A model generated the notes under the pieces. It was not told the origin of the DNA. It did no database searches and saw nothing but the letters and a program-made list of their open reading frames with translations. From contig VWVT01000004.1 of assembly GCA_008638415.1 (NCBI GenBank), forward strand, positions 368,901 through 432,900: DNA of 64,000 bases, read 5' to 3'. Position numbers and translations under genes: made by a program. This document shows, piece after piece, positions 1 to 7,919 of the stretch. How positions within the stretch are numbered: the stretch's first letter is position 1; each line of letters begins with the position of its first letter. This stretch comes from Nocardiopsis sinuspersici. GTDB taxonomy: Bacteria > Actinomycetota > Actinomycetes > Streptosporangiales > Streptosporangiaceae.

Positions 1-129
1 CTCGGCGAACACCGAGGCTTTTCCATTCCCGGTCCGAGCATGTCGGGCAGGGGTGACGGGGCTGTTGACGCGGGTGATGAAGCAGCGAAGCCCGCGCAGA
101 AGGCTTCGGGTTCCGCTGGTAAGAAATAG
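1..129 (+). CDS. 3' end of an unidentified gene
   Basis: An open frame enters from the left edge and stops with TAG at 127-129, giving 42 residues that end in a low-complexity tail rich in Ala, Lys, Gly and Ser (KPAQKASGSAGKK). Such a tail is common at the C-terminus of actinobacterial proteins, but nothing here identifies a family. The next gene lies on the other strand. That this frame is coding is an inference from the absence of stops and the lack of any alternative. Confidence 0.35.
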   Translation, partial: LGEHRGFSIPGPSMSGRGDGAVDAGDEAAKPAQKASGSAGKK

Positions 130-450
130 GATTCCCGCCGTGCATCCTTTTCAAACCTTCGTCCCAAGAACAATGGGATAAACAATATTGATCTGGCCGG
201 GACTCTTGGAATGCGAGATGGATTTGGCTACCGTGTCTTGTGGACGGGCCGGTAGGCTGGCGAGGGCCCGCCCGGGGAAGGGGAACATGGACAACGGAGA
301 GGGCTGAATCCGGGCATCCAGGCGCCCGGTCCGGTCAGGGATCCGGGCGCACAGAAAAGCACCGGTGGCGCCTAGGGCCACTCAGCGGCACTCAGCCATC
401 GTTCTCCATTGACGTTCTCTCTTTTGCGGGTCTTTTGCGCGAAGCATGTA
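130..450. other. Gene-less stretch with a GC hairpin
   Basis: No convincing gene was found in this 321-base gap between two convergent genes. It is less GC-rich at 130-230 than its surroundings. An 8-bp perfect inverted repeat (GCGCCCGG at 322-329, CCGGGCGC at 343-350) could act as a terminator for either neighbour, but no T-run follows it. Confidence 0.4.
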
Positions 451-1509
451 CTATCCCGGCCACACCCATGATATTCCGTAACGCAGGTCGGGTGTGATGT
501 CCTCGTTCTCGAATATCCTGTAGAGGTACCTCCCTTCGTCGAGGTGCTCCAGGTGCCGACCCTCGCTGGGCGGAGGCTCCAGTTCCCCTTCGACCTCCTG
601 GGAACTGACGAACCACCACGCGCGGACCGGAAGATGCGGTTCTCCGAACCTGAGGTGGAACTCTATGCGCCTGGTGAAGGAAGTGCGAGGACGCCACACG
701 ATGACGGGCCTGCACGTGGCGTCGCTGTTCACACTGATCCGGGAGCCGAAGGAGTAGACGCCGTCCGTGGGGGCGAGGTCCTTGTGGATGCTGATCCTGG
801 CGAGGAGGTCGCCGCTGACGGTCTCCGAGCGCTCGACCACACGGCAGCCGTAGAGGCTCTCGATATCCAACAGGCCGGTTTTGTTCTCGTTGAAGTACCG
901 GTGGGTCACCGTCAGTTCGGGGCTGGTCTGCGGTGATGTCGCCCTCACCCACCGCGTGACGTCCTGGGTCCGCAGGACGCCGGTGTCGGAGAAGGCGCAC
1001 GAGTAGGAGATCGCCTCCACCGCGAGCTCTCCCTGGGGCGCGATCGGGCGCAGCGGGAAATCACGCAGATGGGCCCTGTCGGACACCTGGAGGCCGTCGT
1101 CCAGGTAGCGGGCGACCTGTTCTGTCGCCTTGTTCTCGCGCCGTTCCATGGTGCGCAGGTTGTCCACGTGGAGGCGCCGCATCTCGGAGTCCGGTGAATT
1201 CCTCAGGTCGCGGTTGTAGTTCCTGCGGCGTTCCATCAGGGTGCGCTGCCGGTACCGCAGGTCCAGGCGCAGCGCCACAAGCAGGGACTCACGGAATTTG
1301 GGATCGCCGATGGAGTCTATGAGGTGGGTGAGTTCCATGATCAGGCGGTCGGCCGTGACCTCTTCCCCCCGGGACTCGATCCTCTCCCGAAGGGTGCGTT
1401 CGAGAAGGGTGCTCTCCGAAAGCCTGTCCGGCGTGCAGCCGATCCCCCGGCGCAGCTCTCTCAGGGCATGCCCGTACTCTCCCTGTGCATGGGGAATGCT
1501 GACGTACAT
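451..1509 (-). CDS. Hypothetical protein, 352 aa
   Basis: I do not recognise this protein. The ATG at 1509 is preceded by GAAGGG at a workable distance. The first ~160 residues are strongly charged and helical in character, with many Arg and Glu and stretches such as LMERRRNYNRDLRN, so a helical or coiled-coil region is likely. The remainder looks like a beta-rich domain with several aromatic residues, ending in GISWVWPG. No signal peptide or membrane segment is visible. Codon use is ordinary for the window. It stands alone, with no co-directional neighbour close by, and a role cannot be given. Confidence 0.65.
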   Translation of the reverse strand: MYVSIPHAQGEYGHALRELRRGIGCTPDRLSESTLLERTLRERIESRGEEVTADRLIMELTHLIDSIGDPKFRESLLVALRLDLRYRQRTLMERRRNYNRDLRNSPDSEMRRLHVDNLRTMERRENKATEQVARYLDDGLQVSDRAHLRDFPLRPIAPQGELAVEAISYSCAFSDTGVLRTQDVTRWVRATSPQTSPELTVTHRYFNENKTGLLDIESLYGCRVVERSETVSGDLLARISIHKDLAPTDGVYSFGSRISVNSDATCRPVIVWRPRTSFTRRIEFHLRFGEPHLPVRAWWFVSSQEVEGELEPPPSEGRHLEHLDEGRYLYRIFENEDITPDLRYGISWVWPG

Positions 1510-1755
1510 CGGATGTACCCTTCACGTCCCCTGGATGTGCGCTTATCCGAGAATAGTCCCCAAAATGGACATTTCCGGGTGTGAAGGGTTTAGCTTAACC
1601 TTGAGTCGGGTCCTCCGCAAGAGGTCCCGAACCCAGGTCCCAGCTTAGCCTCCCAAGCCACTGGCCGGGTCTCGGGCCCGACGCGTTTCCCACTTCTTTT
1701 CCCGTCTGCGTGACGGCACCGCAGAAGAAACAAAGGATCATCGGAGGTGTGCGTC

Positions 1756-1938
1756 GTGAACGTCACCGTCATCCTGGTCACCGCTACCGCGATCACGTTC
1801 TTCCTCGTCGGGGCCGTCCTGGTCGCGACCTTCGCCATGGCCGCCCTGTCCCACAACCAGAACCGCATGCAGAGGCGGTTGCGCCACTGGCAGGACGAGG
1901 CCGTGCGCCTGAGCCGGGCCGGCGACCCCGAGCGCTGA
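1756..1938 (+). CDS. Small single-span membrane protein, 60 aa
   Basis: The GTG at 1756 is chosen because GGAGG at 1743-1747 sits 8 bases upstream; the GTG at 1747 would overlap that ribosome site. The product starts with a hydrophobic helix of roughly 28 residues (VILVTATAITFFLVGAVLVA) followed by a basic, amphipathic tail (QNRMQRRLRHWQDEAVRLSR), which is the layout of a small N-out or N-in anchored protein with a cytoplasmic tail. A strong hairpin terminator follows. Such tiny membrane proteins are frequent in actinomycetes, but no function can be assigned. A real gene is likely from the ribosome site and the terminator. Confidence 0.65.
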   Translation: MNVTVILVTATAITFFLVGAVLVATFAMAALSHNQNRMQRRLRHWQDEAVRLSRAGDPER

Positions 1939-1997
1939 CCCCGCCGCCCCCGCCGGCCCCGTTGAACCCACTGGCCTGACCAGCGCCTTCCCGCGGT

Positions 1998-2039
1998 GCT
2001 GCCGCCCCGCCCGGGCGACCGCTCGGGCGGGGCGGCAGC
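1998..2039 (+). terminator. 16-bp perfect hairpin terminator
   Basis: The arms at 1998-2013 and 2024-2039 pair perfectly over 16 bp around a 10-base loop. It lies 60 bases after the stop of the small membrane protein gene. No T-run follows, as is usual for actinomycete terminators. Confidence 0.7.
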
Positions 2040-2588
2040 CGGACGGCGCGCCCCCATCGGTCGTCCGGAAACTTTCCGGCTATCCTCCCGGGCTCTGCCG
2101 GGCGGGTCGTTCCCCGTGGGGAATGCACGTCACAACATGTCCTGAATTCAGGAGAATCACTGCGGTGGGCGTTCGGGGCCTCACGGTGGTTACCGCCCGC
2201 GGGTTCCCACTGGTCAAAGCCTTACGTGAGTGTTCGGGAGAGGGTAGGAGCTTGTATCCGCCGTTGTCGCATCAGATAAGTCCCTAGGTAGGTATTGGAC
2301 AGCCTTTTCTCGCTTCGTGTGGAAAAAAATCTGGTCTCCCTTGCGCATTTCGAATGCCCTCTTCTAGGATGATCATCAGATTCGAAGAGGCACCCGCAGC
2401 CAGCGGGTCCGGTTGACTCGTGCAGGCAATCCCCTCCCCCCTCCCCCCGGTCCGCCCCGTGAGGTCCCCTCAACCTTGCGGGGCGGACACACCAACGGGC
2501 CGTGAGGGATCCGGACGGTACCGACCGGGACGCGCCCCGATCCGCGAAGCGGCGGATGGCGGGCGGCGGAGCCCGAAGTCCCGTGGCC
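2040..2588. other. Gene-less stretch, partly AT-richer, with a palindrome
   Basis: No supported gene was found here. The part at about 2220-2400 is clearly richer in A and T than its flanks, with short A and T runs. A perfect 14-bp palindrome, TCCTGAATTCAGGA, lies at 2140-2153. The stretch could hold regulatory sequence or eroded foreign DNA; there is nothing to decide between the two. Confidence 0.4.
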
Positions 2589-3407
2589 CTACGGCAGGAC
2601 GCGGCGCGGCCCCTCGGGCGGGAGCGGGCGCGCACCCCACTCCCGGGGGTAGCCGAGGGAGACCTCGACGTGGGGAACGCCGTCGACCACGATCGTGCGC
2701 GGGATGTGCAGGTGCCCGTAGACGACGGCGCGGGCCCGGTAGCGCACGTGCCAGTCGGCGGTGGCCTCGGTGCCGCACCACTGGGCGAACTCGGGGTAGC
2801 GCAGGATCCGGGTGGGCTCGCGCACGAGCGGGAAGTGGTTGACCAGCACCGTGGGCAGGTCCGGGTCGAGGGAGTCCAGCCGTGCGCGCGTGTACTCCAG
2901 CCGGGCACGGCACCAGGCGTCGCGCCCGGGATGGGGATCGGGGTGGAGCAGATACTCGTCGGTGCACACCACCCCCGCCTCGTGGGCGACGGCCAGCGCC
3001 TCCTCCTTGGTGCTGGTGCCCTCGGGGCGGAAGGTGTGGTCGTAGAGCACGAACAGCGGGGCGACGACGACCGGCCCGTCGGGGCCCGGCCAGAGGGGGT
3101 AGGGGTCCTCGGGAGTGTGCACGCCCAGGCCGCGCAGGGCCTCGACCAGGTACTGGTAGCGCTCCTGTCCGCGCAGCTGGAGGGGGTCCGCGGGCACGGT
3201 CCACAGGTCGTGGTTGCCGGGTACCCAGACCACGGTGGCGAACCGGTCGGCCAGCAGTTCCATCGCCCAGAGGATGTCGGCGGTCGTCTCGGCGACGTCC
3301 CCGGCCACCAGGAGCCAGTCGTCCTCCGAGTCCGGTCGCAGGTCCTCGGTGAAGGCGCGGTTGTCGCCGTGCCGGACGTGCAGGTCGCTGATGGCCAGCA
3401 GGCTCAT
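2589..3407 (-). CDS. Calcineurin-like metallophosphoesterase
   Basis: A 272-residue protein with the full metallophosphoesterase motif set in order: D-x-H (SDLHV, residues 7-11), GDV (36-38), GNHD (64-67), a later NHFP histidine and a C-terminal GHLH. These residues hold two metal ions in this superfamily and hydrolyse phosphomono- or diesters. The substrate cannot be told from sequence. There is no signal peptide, so it acts in the cytoplasm. In other actinomycetes similar stand-alone enzymes sit next to phosphopantetheinyl transferases, but no such gene is present here. The start ATG at 3407 is followed immediately by the first motif, which supports it. Confidence 0.85.
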   Translation of the reverse strand: MSLLAISDLHVRHGDNRAFTEDLRPDSEDDWLLVAGDVAETTADILWAMELLADRFATVVWVPGNHDLWTVPADPLQLRGQERYQYLVEALRGLGVHTPEDPYPLWPGPDGPVVVAPLFVLYDHTFRPEGTSTKEEALAVAHEAGVVCTDEYLLHPDPHPGRDAWCRARLEYTRARLDSLDPDLPTVLVNHFPLVREPTRILRYPEFAQWCGTEATADWHVRYRARAVVYGHLHIPRTIVVDGVPHVEVSLGYPREWGARPLPPEGPRRVLP

Positions 3408-3496
3408 CCCACCGTCCTCACGTGTCGGCGCCGGTTCGCGGCCACCCTACACAGCGCTCCGGTGCCCGGTGCCGACGGGATCCACCCGGCGCGGTC

Positions 3497-4012
3497 TTAG
3501 GTTTGTTCGGTGGACTCGGTCCTGTGTCGCTGGGGGGTGGCGGTGCCGACGGGGTCCACCCGGCGCCCGGCGCGCAGGTGGTGGACGAGCACGGCGAGCG
3601 TCGCGGCCAGGAACACCACCTGCATCGCGGTGCGGACCGGCAGGTTGTCGGTCAGGCCCGTGCTCACCTGGGTGGTGATCGCGTGAACGTTCGCCGGGAA
3701 CATCGCGACCAGGAGGACGCCGAGTCCGGCCGCGGCCCAGGGCGAGGTCCGCGCCCACAGCAGGCCCGCCGCGCCGGCCAGTTCGAGGATCCCGGTGACG
3801 GTGACCAGCAGCTCGGGTGCGGGCAGCGCGGGCGGGACCATCGCCACCATCACCTCGCGCATGCCTACGAAGTGGGACACGCCGGTCAGGGTGAACATGG
3901 CGGCGAGCCCGCCCCGCAGGGCCGGCGGCCACGACCGCAGGGGGCGTACGCCCGCGGCGCCGAGGGCGAGCAGCAGGGCGGTGACGCCGACGAGGACGAT
4001 GAGGGGTGCCAT
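3497..4012 (-). CDS. DoxX-family membrane protein
   Basis: The ATG at 4012 follows GGGAGG at good spacing, so it is preferred over the in-frame start 20 codons upstream, whose extra residues would cover the operator region. The product is about 171 residues with four hydrophobic helices and a FTLTGVSHFVGMRE segment after the first, the pattern of DoxX/DoxX-like integral membrane proteins (about 130-170 aa). Members are linked to redox or thiol stress in some actinobacteria, but no catalytic role is established for most. The hydrophilic tail ends in HRTESTEQT. Transcription probably starts at the palindrome-containing promoter just upstream, implying control by a repressor encoded elsewhere. 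Confidence 0.75.
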   Translation of the reverse strand: MAPLIVLVGVTALLLALGAAGVRPLRSWPPALRGGLAAMFTLTGVSHFVGMREVMVAMVPPALPAPELLVTVTGILELAGAAGLLWARTSPWAAAGLGVLLVAMFPANVHAITTQVSTGLTDNLPVRTAMQVVFLAATLAVLVHHLRAGRRVDPVGTATPQRHRTESTEQT

Positions 4013-4042
4013 GGGGTTTCCTCCCGGGCCCGGCGCGGAATC

Positions 4043-4084
4043 TTTCCACTGGAAATATTCCTCCACGCGCACTCATCTTGTCAA
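4043..4084 (-). promoter_or_regulatory. Candidate promoter and operator of the DoxX gene
   Basis: On the minus strand a TTGACA box (4084-4079) is followed about 18 bases on by an AT-rich GAATAT box. A perfect 13-bp palindrome, TTTCCACTGGAAA (4043-4055), covers the downstream edge of the -10 region, and a half-site TGGAAAG lies at 4085-4091 beside the -35. The arrangement suits repression by a dimeric regulator. Confidence 0.5.
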
Positions 4085-4374
4085 TGGAAAGATGCGGTTC
4101 GCCCGCCTCGGAGCGAGCCGGCCCGTCGGACGGGTCGAGCGGCGTGCACGCTCGCCGGGCGTGATCATCGCCATCCCGGCGCCGTGTCGCTGAGAGGTCC
4201 GCCACTGTCACGGCGTGTGTAGGATGCCGCGGGTGATCGTCGCGCCACGGTCACTCCAGGTCCGTGGTGTCCCTACCTCCCCGCCGCGGCCCGAACCGAG
4301 GCGGCACCCTCGTTCGACGCCCCCCGCGTCCGGGTGTGCGCGCCTCTTCCACCGGATGACCACGAGAGGTAGAG

Positions 4375-5856
4375 ATGACCCCTGAGACCGTCGGCCTCGC
4401 ACTCCTGCTCCTGGGGGTGCTGCTCCTGGTATCGAAGCTGGTCCGGGTCAAGTGGAAGCTGACCCAGAAGCTGTACCTGCCCGGTTCGATCATCGGCGGC
4501 GGTATCGCGCTGCTCCTGGGGCCCGACGTCTTCGGGAGCCTCATGGGCTGGATGGCCGACCGGGGCCTGGGCGGGGGCTTCGCCGAGCGCGCGGCCGAGG
4601 GCGGACTCTTCGGCACCGAGGTGATGTCGGTCTGGTCCGCGCTGCCCGGCCTGCTCATCTCGGTGGTCTTCGCCAGCCTCTTCCTGGGCAAGCCCATGCC
4701 GAGGTTCCGTGAGGCCGCGAGCCTGGCGGGACCCAACCTCGCCTTCGGGATCACCATGGCCAGCGGCCAGTACGTCATCGGCCTGGTGCTCGCGCTGCTG
4801 GTGCTCGTCCCCCTGTTCGACGTACCGGTCTTCTCCGGCGCCCTGATCGAGATCGGCTTCCTGGGCGGGCACGGCACCGCGGCCGGCCTGGGCGGCACCT
4901 TCGACCGGGCGGGCTGGGCCGCGGGGCAGGACCTGGCCCTGGGCATGGCCACCGTGGGACTGCTCTCCGGGATCATCGTGGGCATCGTCCTCATCAACTG
5001 GGGCGTGCGCCGCGGCAAGTCCAACGTGATCAGCGCCGACGCCAGAGGAAGCGACGACGAGCAGGCCGGACTGGTCGAGCACGGCAAGCGCACGCCGGGC
5101 GCGACCATGACGGTCCACCCCTCCTCCATGGACCCGCTGACGCTGCACTTCGGCCTGGTGGCCCTCGCCGTGCTGATCGGCCAGCTCCTGCTCATGGGGT
5201 TGCAGTGGCTGGAGCGGGCGCTGTGGGCCGAGACCATCGAGGTCATGGCCTACGTGCCGCTGTTCCCGCTGGCCATGATCGGAGGCATCGTCCTGCAGGT
5301 GTTCATCGACCGGTTCGACCGGGGCGACGTCGTGGACCAGAAGACCGTCGAACGGATCCAGGGACTGTCACTGGACGTGCTGATCATCGCCGCGATGGCC
5401 ACCCTGTCGTTGCAGGCCATCGCCGAGAACTTCGCCACCTTCGCGATCCTGGCCGTCTCGGGCGTCCTGTGGTCACTGTGCGCCTTCCTGTTCCTGGCGC
5501 CCCGGATGATGCCCGGTCACTGGTTCGAGCGGGGCATCGGGGAGTTCGGCCAGTCGCTCGGCGTCACCGCCACGGGCTTGGTCCTGATGCGCGTCGTGGA
5601 CCCGGAGATGAGGTCGCCCGCCTACCCGGCGTTCGGCTACAAGCAGTTGATCTTCGAGCCGTTCTTCGGCGGCGGCCTGGTCACCGCGGCCGCGATCCCG
5701 CTGATCATCAGTCCCCAGGTGGGCCCGGTGGGCTTCCTGGCGATCATGGCGGTCGTGCTGGCGGTCAGCCTGCTCACCGGTCTGTTCGTGCTCGGACGCG
5801 GGCGCCGGGGCCGGGGCGGCGCCGCACCCGTGCGGGAGGCGGAGAAGGTCTCCTGA
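4375..5856 (+). CDS. GltS-like sodium/glutamate symporter, copy 1
   Basis: A 493-residue polytopic membrane protein, with about ten to twelve hydrophobic helices. The N-terminus (GLALLLLGVLLLVSKLVR, then LPGSIIGGGIALLLGP) and the Gly-rich element IEIGFLGGHGTAAG match the ESS/GltS family, whose members bring in glutamate with sodium; the GGHGT element forms a re-entrant substrate-binding loop in that family. A hydrophilic loop of roughly 40 residues in the middle (about 215-250) separates the two halves. The substrate in this organism is not proven. The next gene downstream is a close paralogue, and a 12-bp hairpin ends this one. Confidence 0.75.
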   Translation: MTPETVGLALLLLGVLLLVSKLVRVKWKLTQKLYLPGSIIGGGIALLLGPDVFGSLMGWMADRGLGGGFAERAAEGGLFGTEVMSVWSALPGLLISVVFASLFLGKPMPRFREAASLAGPNLAFGITMASGQYVIGLVLALLVLVPLFDVPVFSGALIEIGFLGGHGTAAGLGGTFDRAGWAAGQDLALGMATVGLLSGIIVGIVLINWGVRRGKSNVISADARGSDDEQAGLVEHGKRTPGATMTVHPSSMDPLTLHFGLVALAVLIGQLLLMGLQWLERALWAETIEVMAYVPLFPLAMIGGIVLQVFIDRFDRGDVVDQKTVERIQGLSLDVLIIAAMATLSLQAIAENFATFAILAVSGVLWSLCAFLFLAPRMMPGHWFERGIGEFGQSLGVTATGLVLMRVVDPEMRSPAYPAFGYKQLIFEPFFGGGLVTAAAIPLIISPQVGPVGFLAIMAVVLAVSLLTGLFVLGRGRRGRGGAAPVREAEKVS

Positions 5857-5861
5857 GACGG

Positions 5862-5908
5862 CGGGGGCGGGCACCCCGGCGCGCGCCGCGTCGGGATGCC
5901 CGCCCCCG
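5862..5908 (+). terminator. Hairpin terminator after GltS-like copy 1
   Basis: Arms at 5862-5873 and 5897-5908 pair over 12 bp, starting six bases after the stop codon. The remaining 350 bases before the second symporter gene contain no other supported gene and presumably its promoter. Confidence 0.65.
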
Positions 5909-6259
5909 TGCGTGGCCCGGTGGCCGTGCTCTCGGAAGACCGTGTGTGCACACGGCCCGCGGCGTCGGCCGGTCCGGGAGGGCCGCCGGTGGCCAGCGGG
6001 TCGGGCCCGCGCACCGCGACGGAACCGGTGCCCCACGGGGACGGACGTCCGGTGCCTCTCGTATGTGGGCGTTACGCTCCGTCTCCGCTGGGTAGCGGCA
6101 GGGCTCGTGGGGGAGAGCGAGGTGACCGGTCTCGGCCGCCCGCCGGCCGTGGTGGCCTCCGTCTCCAGACACGGCCCCGATCCTGGGCGTACCCGCCCGG
6201 CACGACCGTGCCCGGAGGCGCACCCCTCCCCGCAGGACGGGACGGCCTGAGAGGTGGAG

Positions 6260-7699
6260 ATGACCCCTGACACCGTCGGACTCGCACTCCTGCTCCTGGG
6301 AGCGCTGCTGCTGGTGGTGAAGCTGATCCGGGTCCGGTGGAAGCTTCCGCAGAGACTGCACGTGCCCGGCTCGGTCATCGGAGGCGGTATCGCGCTGCTC
6401 CTGGGCCCCGGTGTCCTCGGAAGCCTCATGGGGTGGCTCTCCGACCGAGGATGGGGCGGGAGCCTCACCGCGGGCCTGGCCCGGGGCGGTCTCTTCGGCC
6501 CCGACGTGGTCTCGGTCTGGGCCGCTCTGCCCGGCCTGCTCGTCTCGGTGGTCTTCGCCACCCTCTTCCTGGGCAAGCCCCTGCCCCGGTTCCGTGAGGC
6601 CGCGAGCCTGGCGGGGTCCAACCTCGCCTTCGGCGTCACCGTCGCGAGCGGCCAGTACGTGATCGGGCTGCTGCTCGCGCTGCTGGTGCTCGCCCCGCTG
6701 TTCGACGTGCCGGTGATCTCCGGAGCGCTGATCGAGATCGGCTTCATGGGAGGGAACGGCACCGCGGTGGGTATGGGCGACACCTTCGACCGGGCGGGCT
6801 GGGCCGCGGGGCAGGACCTGGCCCTGGGCCTGGCCTCCGTCGGCCTGCTGTCCGGGGTCATCGTCGGGATCATCCTCCTCAACCGGGGCGCGCGCCGAGG
6901 CCAGTCCAGCTTCATCGGCCCCCAGGCCGGGAACACCGGCAAGGAGCGGTCCGGGCTGATCGAGCGCGGTGACCGCTCCGAGGGGTCGACCATGACGGTC
7001 CACCCCTCCTCCATCGACCCGCTGACACTCCACGTCGGCCTGGTCGCCCTCGCCGTGCTGATCGGCCAGCTCCTGCTCATGGGATTGCAGTGGCTGGAGC
7101 GGGCGCTGTGGGCCGACGCCATCCAGATCATGGCCTACGTACCGCTGTTCCCGCTGGCCATGGTCGGCGGTGCCCTCCTCCAACTGCTCATCGGCCGCTT
7201 CGACCGGGGCGACGTCGTGGACCAGAGGAGTGTCGAACGGATCCAGGGACTGTCACTGGACATGCTGATCCTCACCTCGATCGGCACCGTTCCGCTGCGG
7301 GGCATCACCGCCGACCTCGCCGTCTTCGCGATCCTCGCCGTCGCGGGCGTCCTGTGGTCGGTGTGCGCCTTCCTGTTCCTGGCGCCCCGGATGATGCCCG
7401 GCCACTGGTTCGAACGGGGCCTCGGCGAGTTCGGCAAGTCGCTCGGCATCACCGCCACCGGCCTGGCACTGATGCGCATGGTCGATCCGGAGATGAAGTC
7501 GTCCGCCTACCTGGCGTTCGGCTACAAGCAGCTGGTCTTCGAGCCGTTCTTCGCGGGCGGCCTGGTCACCGCGGCCGCGATCCCGCTGATCCTCAGCCCT
7601 CACGTGGGCCCGGTGGGCTTCCTGGCGATCATGGCGGTCGTGCTGGCGGTCAGCCTGTTCACCGGTCTGTTCGTGCTCGGGCGCGGCCGTCGGCGCTAG
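6260..7699 (+). CDS. GltS-like sodium/glutamate symporter, copy 2
   Basis: A 479-residue paralogue of the preceding gene, alike along its whole length including the first residues MTP(E/D)TVGLALLLLG and the re-entrant-loop region, which here reads IEIGFMGGNGTAVG. The ATG at 6260 is chosen because it aligns exactly with the start of copy 1 and both follow the same GAGAGGT-GAG context; a GTG two codons upstream is also open. The His-to-Asn change in the GGHGT element (GGNGT) is at a conserved position of GltS proteins and may alter substrate preference. Both copies probably arose by tandem duplication and then diverged. Confidence 0.75.
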   Translation: MTPDTVGLALLLLGALLLVVKLIRVRWKLPQRLHVPGSVIGGGIALLLGPGVLGSLMGWLSDRGWGGSLTAGLARGGLFGPDVVSVWAALPGLLVSVVFATLFLGKPLPRFREAASLAGSNLAFGVTVASGQYVIGLLLALLVLAPLFDVPVISGALIEIGFMGGNGTAVGMGDTFDRAGWAAGQDLALGLASVGLLSGVIVGIILLNRGARRGQSSFIGPQAGNTGKERSGLIERGDRSEGSTMTVHPSSIDPLTLHVGLVALAVLIGQLLLMGLQWLERALWADAIQIMAYVPLFPLAMVGGALLQLLIGRFDRGDVVDQRSVERIQGLSLDMLILTSIGTVPLRGITADLAVFAILAVAGVLWSVCAFLFLAPRMMPGHWFERGLGEFGKSLGITATGLALMRMVDPEMKSSAYLAFGYKQLVFEPFFAGGLVTAAAIPLILSPHVGPVGFLAIMAVVLAVSLFTGLFVLGRGRRR

Positions 7700-7919
7700 G
7701 GTGCCCACGGCCGCACGGGAAACGGAGAGGATCTCCCGGCGCGCATGGTCGCGCACCCACCCGGGCCCCGTCCACGGGGATGCGACCGCCCGCACGCTCC
7801 GCCACAATCGCTCCTGTGGAAAACGGATGTACCGTCTCCACGGTCACGTAGCGTTATTGACGTGGAGGGCGTCCGCGGCGCCCGGGCAGGCACGAGCACA
7901 CCAACCGAAGGGACGGCCC

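Noticed and set aside
2222-2908. A 228-codon minus-strand frame under the metallophosphoesterase
   Set aside because: Most of it is antiphase to the metallophosphoesterase gene on the same strand, and the remainder is the AT-richer gene-less stretch without a start.
3469-3566. A 24-base repeat with one mismatch (3469-3492 and 3543-3566) at the end of the DoxX gene
   Set aside because: Short and local; it probably reflects a small tandem duplication at the gene's 3' end and has no evident function.
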